Positions 44,515 through 50,207 of a stretch of DNA of 50,207 nt are shown here, one piece after another. The stretch is taken from contig JAFKKG010000044.1 of the NCBI GenBank assembly GCA_017305715.1, positions 1 to 50,207 on the forward strand, given 5' to 3'. Positions within the stretch are counted from its first letter, which is position 1. The number at the start of each line of letters is the position of its first letter. Source of the DNA: Hyphomicrobiales bacterium. Lineage in GTDB: Bacteria > Pseudomonadota > Alphaproteobacteria > Rhizobiales > Xanthobacteraceae. The notes under the pieces were generated by a model. The model was given only the letters and a program-made list of their open reading frames with translations, had not been told where the DNA came from and ran no database searches. Position numbers and translations under genes: made by a program.

Positions 44515-45084
44515 GTGGCTGAAAAGAGTCATGGCGCCCCGACCAAGGGCCAGACCGGCGCCCACACCGAGGCCGATGGTGGACATCACGGCGGAGGATT
44601 TCCTCCGTTCGAGTCCACCACCTTCGCTTCGCAGCTGGTGTCGCTGGTCATCGCCTTCGTCGCGCTCTATCTGATCGTATCGCGCCTTGCGCTGCCGCGT
44701 GTCGGCGGCGTGATCGATGCACGTCAGAACGCGATCGAAAGCGATCTGGCGGCAGCGCAGAAGCTGAAGGACGAGTCCGACGCGGCGCTGAAGGCGTATG
44801 AAAGCGAACTGGCTTCGGCGCGTTCCCGCGCCCAGGCCATCGGCAACGAGACTCGCGAGAAGCTGAACGCGACCTCGGAAGCCGAACGCAAGACGCTGGA
44901 AGACCAGCTTTCCGCCAAGCTGGCGCAGGCCGAGAAAACCATCGCGGCGACGCGCGAAACCGCCATGAGCAACGTCCGTGGCATTGCCGCGGACGCGGCC
45001 GGCGCGATCGTGCAGCGGCTGACCGGCGTGCTGCCCGACGGCGGCACGGTGAACAGCGCCGTCGATGCTTCGTTGAAGGGATAG
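44515..45084 (+). CDS. atpF': F0 ATP synthase subunit b'
   Basis: 189 residues, GTG start behind ACAGGAG. A polar, His/Gly-rich N-terminus of about 40 residues precedes one membrane helix ([20 protein letters not shown]) and a long charged coiled coil. It pairs with subunit b in the peripheral stalk; the duplicated b/b' arrangement is usual in alphaproteobacteria. Three bases separate it from atpF. It is also annotated as atpG in rhizobia. Confidence 0.94.
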   Translation: MAEKSHGAPTKGQTGAHTEADGGHHGGGFPPFESTTFASQLVSLVIAFVALYLIVSRLALPRVGGVIDARQNAIESDLAAAQKLKDESDAALKAYESELASARSRAQAIGNETREKLNATSEAERKTLEDQLSAKLAQAEKTIAATRETAMSNVRGIAADAAGAIVQRLTGVLPDGGTVNSAVDASLKG

Positions 45085-45087
45085 ACG

Positions 45088-45573
45088 ATGTTTGCAGAGC
45101 CAGAAACCTGGGTTGCGATAGCGTTCGTCATCCTGTTCGCGTTGTTCGGCTATCTCGGCATCCACCGCACCGTGCTGAAGGCGCTCGACCACCGCGCCGA
45201 ACGCATCAAGGCCGAACTCGATGACGCACGCCGTCTGAAGGACGAGGCCGCCGCGCTGCTCACGGAATACAAGAGCAAGCGCTCCAGCGCCGAGCGCGAG
45301 GCCGAGGAAATCATCTCCAATGCCAAGGCCGAAGCCGAGCGCATCGCGGTCGAAGCCAAGGCCAAGATGGAAGATTTCGTCGCCCGCCACACCAAGACCG
45401 CCGAGAGCAAGATCGCGCTCGCCGAAGCCCAGGCGCTCGCCGACGTCCGTTCGGCTGCCGCCAATGCCGCGGTGGCCGCCGCCTCGACGATCCTGTCGCA
45501 ATCCGTCAAGGGTTCGGTGGCCGATGACCTCTTGGCCAAGGGTATTGCCGAGGTTCGCGCCAAGCTGAACTGA
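45088..45573 (+). CDS. atpF: F0 ATP synthase subunit b
   Basis: 161 residues: membrane helix [19 protein letters not shown] near the start, then a coiled coil with the [20 protein letters not shown] pattern. Last gene of the operon; F1 genes are not in this window, consistent with the split F0/F1 loci of Rhizobiales. Confidence 0.95.
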   Translation: MFAEPETWVAIAFVILFALFGYLGIHRTVLKALDHRAERIKAELDDARRLKDEAAALLTEYKSKRSSAEREAEEIISNAKAEAERIAVEAKAKMEDFVARHTKTAESKIALAEAQALADVRSAAANAAVAAASTILSQSVKGSVADDLLAKGIAEVRAKLN

Positions 45574-45596
45574 GCGGCATCGCCTCGCCCAACACA

Positions 45597-45627
45597 AACC
45601 GGCGCGATCATGTCGCGCCGGTTTTTT
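45597..45627 (+). terminator. Rho-independent terminator of the F0 operon
   Basis: Perfect 11-base stem AACCGGCGCGA / TCGCGCCGGTT, five-base loop, run of six T, 24 bases past atpF. Confidence 0.94.
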
Positions 45628-45640
45628 GTTGCGCGGATTC

Positions 45641-46300
45641 CTATTGCGTCGGCGCCGCCGGCTTCTTCTTCGGCGCGCGCGGCGGCGGGCGTTCCGGCTT
45701 CAGGGCTTGCGGGTCGAAGCCGATATAGAAGACGTAGGAATCGCCGGTGGCGCCCGGCGGCACCGGATAGACCAGATCCTCGGCCACCAGCGTAAAGGGT
45801 TCGCTGCCGCCCTCGGTCATCGTGACCGTGGTCTGATAGGCCTTGGTGGCGATGGTCTTTTCGTTGACCCCGCCCTGCACCACGGCCACGCGAAGCGGAA
45901 CCTGTACCGTCGCCGGCGCGCCGGCAGGCCCGGCAATGACGCGTCCCTGAATGCCGACCCGCGCCGTGATGACGTCCCCATTGAGGCTGCATTCCCGCGC
46001 GGTCTTGGTGATCGAGGCCTGGAAGCGCAGATCGTTGCCGACCGGCTGCTTGCCGGGGGCGGCCACCGCATAGGTCGATGCGCCGGCGCGGATCTTCACA
46101 TCCGGACAGGTCAGGTCGCCGACGTCCTGTTCGATCTTCGAGGCATCCGCATTGGGCGCGGGCTCGTCCGGCTTGCCGCCGAACAGGCTCTTGAAACGAT
46201 CGGTGATCGATTGCGCCGATGCCGGCGCGGCGAGACCACAGCCGAGTCCGGCCGTGACCACGGCCGCGAACGCGGCGTTGATCAAACGATTGTTACCCAT
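45641..46300 (-). CDS. Exported hypothetical protein
   Basis: 219 residues: signal peptide (NAAFAAVVTAGLGCGLAAPASA), a beta-rich domain with CPDVKIRAGASTYAVAAPG and a second Cys in TARECSLNGDV that could pair with it, and a Pro/Lys-rich tail (PERPPPRAPKKKPAAP). The segment FKSLFGG after the signal is common in Bradyrhizobium secreted proteins of this type. I do not know the function; the tail may contact the peptidoglycan or DNA-free polyanions. Confidence 0.82.
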   Translation of the reverse strand: MGNNRLINAAFAAVVTAGLGCGLAAPASAQSITDRFKSLFGGKPDEPAPNADASKIEQDVGDLTCPDVKIRAGASTYAVAAPGKQPVGNDLRFQASITKTARECSLNGDVITARVGIQGRVIAGPAGAPATVQVPLRVAVVQGGVNEKTIATKAYQTTVTMTEGGSEPFTLVAEDLVYPVPPGATGDSYVFYIGFDPQALKPERPPPRAPKKKPAAPTQ

Positions 46301-46398
46301 GCGACGTCCCTGCCATCCACGTCATCTCGAAGTCACGGCCTTATAACAGGCCAATGGCGGCGAACCCAAGGCACCTGGTCCGGCCCCGGACCCGGGAA

Positions 46399-46986
46399 TC
46401 AGCCGTGGAAATCCTCGTGCAGCATGCCGAACAGCAGATGGTCCTGCCAGACGCCGTTGATGCAGAGATAGCGCCGCGCCAGGCCCTCGCGGGTAAAGCC
46501 GCATTTCTCCAGCACCCGGATCGAGGCCCCATTGGTCGGAATGCAGGCGGCCTCGATACGGTGCAAATTGAGTTCGCCGAACAGTGACGGCAGCAGCACC
46601 CGCAGCGCCGTGGTCATGTAACCGCGGGAGGCATGGGGCTGGCCGATCCAATAGCCGATGGTGCCGGCCTGGACGATGCCGCGGCGGACATTGGCGAGCG
46701 TGATGCCGCCGATCATGGTGCCGTCCGATTCGCGGAAAATGATGAACGGATAGGACCGGTCGGCCGCGATGTCCTCGGCATAGCGGCGCAGCCGCCGCCG
46801 GAAGCCGGCCCGGGTAAGGTCATCCGACGGCCAGATCGGCTCCCATGGCGTCAGATAGGCCCGGCTCGATTCGCGCAGTTGCGACCATTGCAGGAAATCC
46901 GCCATCTGCGGCGCGCGCAGCAACAGGCCGTGGCCGCGCGGCACGAGTGCGGCCGGTCCGTTGGATGGCAAACGAAACAGGGCCAT
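46399..46986 (-). CDS. RimJ/RimL-type GNAT acetyltransferase
   Basis: 195 residues. The acetyl-CoA-binding motif A is GYWIGQPHASRGYMTTALRV, followed by LNLHRIEAACIPTNGASIRV, then LEKCGFTREGLARRYLCING and WQDHLLFGML, the RimJ signature for N-terminal acetylation of ribosomal proteins or similar. The ATG at 46986 is chosen because the frame upstream runs into a repeat. The M16 peptidase gene lies upstream on the same strand beyond that repeat. Confidence 0.92.
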   Translation of the reverse strand: MALFRLPSNGPAALVPRGHGLLLRAPQMADFLQWSQLRESSRAYLTPWEPIWPSDDLTRAGFRRRLRRYAEDIAADRSYPFIIFRESDGTMIGGITLANVRRGIVQAGTIGYWIGQPHASRGYMTTALRVLLPSLFGELNLHRIEAACIPTNGASIRVLEKCGFTREGLARRYLCINGVWQDHLLFGMLHEDFHG

Positions 46987-47010
46987 GGCCCTAACTCCCC
47001 TTACTTCCCC

Positions 47011-47125
47011 CTCGCCCCGCTTGCGGGGAGAGGGTCGGGTGAGGGGGACTCTCAACGAGCTGAGTTCGCGGAGAGTCCCCCTCACCCGGCGCTACGCGCG
47101 GACCTCTCCCCGCAAGCGGGGCGAG
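47011..47125. repeat. Large inverted repeat between GNAT and M16 peptidase genes
   Basis: Arms begin CTCGCCCCGCTTGCGGGGAG and end with its complement CTCCCCGCAAGCGGGGCGAG; the inner parts GGTGAGGGGGACTCTC and GAGAGTCCCCCTCACC pair as well. Each outer arm is itself a hairpin. This is a well-known kind of intergenic repeat in Bradyrhizobium-type genomes. Confidence 0.8.
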
Positions 47126-47142
47126 GTGAACAGCACCGCGCC

Positions 47143-48432
47143 TTAATGCAGCACCGTCTTCGCTTTCGCCTTCGTCAATCCTTCCGCAAAAGCCGCCGCC
47201 GTGTCCAGTCCCCTGCCGCTGCCCAGGGCTGCAACAGCCGGGCGGCTGCGCGACAGCAGGGCCCGCGCCGCATTGCGGGTCGATTCGACGCTTACCGCGT
47301 CGATCCGAGCAACCAGCTCTTCCGCCGTCAGCGGCCTGCCATAGGCCAGCATATGTCGTGCCAACTGCTCGGCGCGCGAGGAACAGCTTTCCAGCGCCAT
47401 CAGCAGCCCGGCCTTCATCTGCGCCTTGGCGCGGGCGACCTCGGCTTCGGTGATGGTTTCGGCAGCGTCATTGATGACGTCGACGATCACTTCCATCATC
47501 TCGGGCGCGTCGGCGGGGTCGGTGCCGGTATAGAGGCCGAAGAAGCCGGTGTCGGTATAGGGCGCGTGGAAGGTGTAGATCGAGTAGCACAGGCCGCGCT
47601 TCTCGCGCACTTCCTGGAACAGCCGCGACGACATCCCGCCGCCGAGCGTGTTGGTGAACACCTGCAGCGAGAACAGCGACAGGTCGGTCTGCGGCACGCC
47701 CTCGAGCGCCAGCGTCAGATGCGCCTGTTCGAGGTCGCGGTGCACGACGCGGGAGCCGCCCTTGCCGAACATCGCCGGTTGCGGTTTCGGCGCCGGCGTT
47801 GCCTCGAAGCTCGCAAAGCGCTGCGTCACGTCCTCGACGACGCGCTTGTGATCGACGGCGCCGGCGGCCGCGACCACCATGTCCGGGCCGCGGTAATGCT
47901 TGGTGAGATAGCCGCGCAGCATGTCGGGATTGAATTTCTTCAGCGTCTTGGTGGTGCCGAGCAGCGAACGCCCCATCGGCTGATCCGGGTAGCAGAGTTC
48001 GTTGAGGTGCTCGAACACGACGTCGTCGGGCGTATCCTGCGCCGCGCCGATTTCCTGGGCGATGACGCCCTTCTCGCGTTCGAGCTCGTCCGGCACAAAG
48101 GACGGATTGGTGAGGATGTCGGACAGCACGTCGAGCGCCAGCGGCACGTCGGCCTTCAGCACCCGCGCGTAATAGGCGGTGGTCTCGGTCGAGGTCCCGG
48201 CATTGAGGTCGCCGCCGACCGCCTCGATTTCCTCCACGATCTCGCGCGAGGTGCGCCGCGTGGTGCCCTTGAAGGCCATGTGTTCGAGCAGATGCGAGAT
48301 GCCGTGCTCGTCCGGCTTTTCGTCGCGGCCGCCGACGCCGGCCCAGACCCCGAGGGCGGCGGTCTCCAGATGCGGCATGGTGTCGGTGATGATGGTCAGA
48401 CCGGATGCAAGCTTGGTGACGTCAACGCTCAT
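47143..48432 (-). CDS. M16-family zinc peptidase (processing-peptidase-like)
   Basis: 429 residues. The inverted zinc motif HLLEH lies at His47-His51 with Glu50 as catalytic base; the third metal ligand fits the Glu in EREKGVIAQEIG about 75 residues later. The second half is the inactive M16 homologous domain with the glycine-rich loop region (GGGMSSRLFQEVREKRGLCY). Close to mitochondrial processing peptidase beta and bacterial PqqL/YmxG-like proteins. The start overlaps the thrC stop (ATGA), so it is translated from the thrC message; this order is common in the order Hyphomicrobiales. Confidence 0.94.
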   Translation of the reverse strand: MSVDVTKLASGLTIITDTMPHLETAALGVWAGVGGRDEKPDEHGISHLLEHMAFKGTTRRTSREIVEEIEAVGGDLNAGTSTETTAYYARVLKADVPLALDVLSDILTNPSFVPDELEREKGVIAQEIGAAQDTPDDVVFEHLNELCYPDQPMGRSLLGTTKTLKKFNPDMLRGYLTKHYRGPDMVVAAAGAVDHKRVVEDVTQRFASFEATPAPKPQPAMFGKGGSRVVHRDLEQAHLTLALEGVPQTDLSLFSLQVFTNTLGGGMSSRLFQEVREKRGLCYSIYTFHAPYTDTGFFGLYTGTDPADAPEMMEVIVDVINDAAETITEAEVARAKAQMKAGLLMALESCSSRAEQLARHMLAYGRPLTAEELVARIDAVSVESTRNAARALLSRSRPAVAALGSGRGLDTAAAFAEGLTKAKAKTVLH

Positions 48433-49847
48433 CCGGTAGCTCCCTGCTTGGCGGCACGGCTCACCGAGCGCACGAATCGCTCCACCTCGGCCGAATTGTT
48501 CTTCATCACCGTGATATGTTCAGATTTGGTCATCAGCCCATCGAGCCAGGCCGGCAAATGCGGGCGCACGCCACAGGCGGCCTCGACGGCATCGGGGAAT
48601 TTGGCCGGATGGGCCGTCGACAGCACGATATTGGGGATTTTCGAATCCGAGGTGTCGCGATCGGCCACCGCCAGCGCCACGGCGGTATGGGGGTCGACGA
48701 GGTCGCCGGCCTCGCGCCAGGCGGCGCGGATCGCAGCCGCGGTCTCGGTCTCGTCGGCGCGGCCGGCGTCGAACTCCTCGCGGATCGCGGCCAGCGTCGC
48801 ATCCGGCAGCACGAAACGCCCGGACTGTTTCAGCGACGCCATCAGGCGGCGGACGCTGTCGGCATCGCGGCGGCTGGCCTCGAACAGCAGCCGCTCGAAA
48901 TTCGAGGACACCTGGATATCCATCGAGGGCGAAGCCGAGGCGTGCACTTCACGCACCTCGTAGATGCCGGTCTTCAGCGTGCGCGGCAGGATGTCGTTGA
49001 TGTTCGAGGCGATGCGCAGCCAGCGGATCGGCAGGCCCATTTTCCTGGCGACGTAGCCGGCAAAGATGTCGCCGAAATTCCCGGTCGGCACCGTGAAATC
49101 CGCCGTGCGCGCGGGCGCGCCGAGCGCCACCGCGGAAGTGAAATAATACACGACCTGCGCCACGACCCGCGCCCAGTTGATCGAATTGACTCCCGACAGC
49201 GAGACCGCATCGCGAAATTCGTGATGATTGAACAGGTCCTTCACGATCGCCTGGCAATCGTCGAAATTGCCTTCGATCGCGAGCGCATGCACGTTGGCGG
49301 CGCCCGTCGTCGTCATCATCCGCCGTTGCACGTCGGAGATCCGGCCATGCGGAAACAGCACGATCAGATCGACATTGTCGCGCCCGGCGAAGGCGTCGAC
49401 CGCCGCACCGCCAGTATCGCCCGAGGTCGCGACCACGATGGTGGTGCGCTCTGCGCGCTGGGCGAGCACGTGGTCCATCAGCCGCGAGATCAACTGCATC
49501 GCGACGTCCTTGAACGCGAGCGTCGGCCCATGAAACAGTTCGAGCACGAACTGGCCGGAGCCGGTCTGGCGCAGCGGCACCACGGCGGGATGGCGGAACG
49601 TGGCATAGGCCTCGTTGGCCATGCGGCCGAGATCGGCGTCGGAAATCTCGCCGCCGACGAACGGCCGGATCACCTCGACCGCGACTTCCCAATAGGGCCG
49701 TCCGAAAAATCCGGCGATGACATCCGGCGAAAGCTGCGGCCAGGTTTCGGGCAAATAGAGGCCGCCGTCACGGGCGAGCCCGGTCAGCATCACATCGCAG
49801 AAACCCAGGGTGGGAGCCTCCCCCCGCGTCGAAATATACCGCGTCAA
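48429..49847 (-). CDS. thrC: Threonine synthase
   Basis: 472 residues from the TTG at 49847, which has GGAGGG at a good distance and begins TRYISTRGEAP, the family start. ATGs at 49871 and 49919 would add 8 or 24 residues. The enzyme converts O-phosphohomoserine to threonine with PLP; the PLP lysine is Lys113 in PTLAFKDVAMQ, and the phosphate-binding loop is TSGDTGGAA. Other landmarks: NSINWARVVAQ and PTGNFGDIFAGY. Cytoplasmic. Followed by the M16 gene with a four-base overlap. Confidence 0.95.
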   Translation of the reverse strand: MTRYISTRGEAPTLGFCDVMLTGLARDGGLYLPETWPQLSPDVIAGFFGRPYWEVAVEVIRPFVGGEISDADLGRMANEAYATFRHPAVVPLRQTGSGQFVLELFHGPTLAFKDVAMQLISRLMDHVLAQRAERTTIVVATSGDTGGAAVDAFAGRDNVDLIVLFPHGRISDVQRRMMTTTGAANVHALAIEGNFDDCQAIVKDLFNHHEFRDAVSLSGVNSINWARVVAQVVYYFTSAVALGAPARTADFTVPTGNFGDIFAGYVARKMGLPIRWLRIASNINDILPRTLKTGIYEVREVHASASPSMDIQVSSNFERLLFEASRRDADSVRRLMASLKQSGRFVLPDATLAAIREEFDAGRADETETAAAIRAAWREAGDLVDPHTAVALAVADRDTSDSKIPNIVLSTAHPAKFPDAVEAACGVRPHLPAWLDGLMTKSEHITVMKNNSAEVERFVRSVSRAAKQGATG

Positions 49848-50207
49848 ACCGCCCTCCAAAGACCGGCCCATCCGGCAAGCCTTTGATTTAAATAGGTTAA
49901 TACTCTTCGCCGATGACAAAGCGCTGGCGTACCATAAAGGGTTTCGGGAAGGATGTGAAATGCTGGAGTAACGAAAAGGCTGCGGCGAATAGGGGTTTGG
50001 TCGATTTGCGCGCTTCGGAGGATGACGGGAATACAGTTTCGCCTTCTCGCGGCGCTTGGCGCCCGAGCTTTGCTGTTATTTCCCGCCCTCTTCGAATGGA
50101 GGGCGCAGGGAATGCCGGATGCGCGCTGCACCCGCGGTCTCATGTGCAATGTGCACAGAGAAGTGCGCACATGAGCATACAGGGCAGCGGAGAACATCCG
50201 ACATTCC
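49848..50207. other. Upstream region of thrC with a terminal repeat-like hairpin
   Basis: About 360 bases without a convincing gene; open frames here are short and unlike known proteins. A perfect 9-base inverted repeat CTCATGTGC / GCACATGAG at 50139-50175 and the GC-rich string before it look like part of an intergenic repeat that continues past the window edge. The thrC promoter should lie near 49880-49960 in the AT-rich stretch, but I cannot define it. Confidence 0.45.

Noticed and set aside
49844-50197. 117-residue minus-strand open frame upstream of thrC
   Set aside because: No recognisable family, overlaps the thrC start and the repeat-like hairpin; composition looks non-coding.
1-50207. 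CRISPR arrays, rRNA genes, insertion sequences, riboswitches
   Set aside because: No regularly spaced repeats, no rRNA motifs, no transposase and no aptamer core were seen by eye on either strand; sensitive covariance-model searches were not possible.

Overview
The window looks like chromosomal DNA of a Bradyrhizobium-type alphaproteobacterium (Nitrobacteraceae, Hyphomicrobiales). Support comes from a 409-residue HemA-type 5-aminolevulinate synthase, an F0 ATP synthase operon with atpI-atpB-atpE-atpF'-atpF and no F1 genes beside it, Omp25-type outer membrane beta-barrels, SSS-type hybrid histidine kinases, small palindromic intergenic repeats in several copies, and high GC with dense coding on both strands. 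The genus is inferred by eye from protein sequence, not from a search.

Layout. 0.2-7.4 kb: an aldehyde dehydrogenase behind a PEP-CTERM gene remnant, then a molbindin overlapping a BtuF/MolA-type binding protein, whose FecCD-type permease and ATPase lie 2 kb further on. An AraC regulator and a 1-Cys peroxiredoxin sit between the two halves. Together the transporter genes suggest a molybdate/tungstate importer of the MolABC kind. 7.5-12.8 kb, minus strand: NAD(P)-binding protein, chloroperoxidase-like hydrolase, small membrane protein, then a tight cluster of cNMP-domain thioredoxin-reductase-like flavoprotein, UBP zinc finger and secreted alpha/beta hydrolase. 13.4-15.6 kb: a tRNA-Thr(GGT) gene whose last 26 bases recur 2.1 kb downstream. 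Between the copies are a frameshifted integrase, a second recombinase fragment, an intact outer membrane protein gene and a probable phage-tail remnant, so this is an eroded integrated element.

15.9-20.6 kb: two short conserved-looking ORFs, then a hybrid kinase/LuxR-type regulator pair flanked by two PEP-CTERM protein genes. 20.9-26.4 kb: OmpA-like protein, GH16 glucanase, Tat-exported GH1 beta-glucosidase, small membrane protein, XRE-type regulator and a second Omp25-like barrel. 26.6-31.6 kb: chemoreceptor, MBL-fold hydrolase and hemA behind a perfect FNR/FixK-type box. 31.7-40.7 kb: an SSS-transporter/histidine-kinase fusion, NhaA, an EamA half-transporter, a HAD phosphatase, a LuxR-type response regulator (likely partner of the fusion kinase, as in CrbSR/MxtR-ErdR systems) and a divergent MHS-family MFS permease with an unusual soluble insertion.

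40.8-50.2 kb is mostly housekeeping: YjbQ, a periplasmic coiled-coil protein, a DsbA-fold isomerase, the F0 operon, a secreted hypothetical protein, a GNAT acetyltransferase, an M16 processing peptidase and threonine synthase, the last two overlapping by four bases. No CRISPR array, rRNA, intact insertion sequence or complete prophage is visible.
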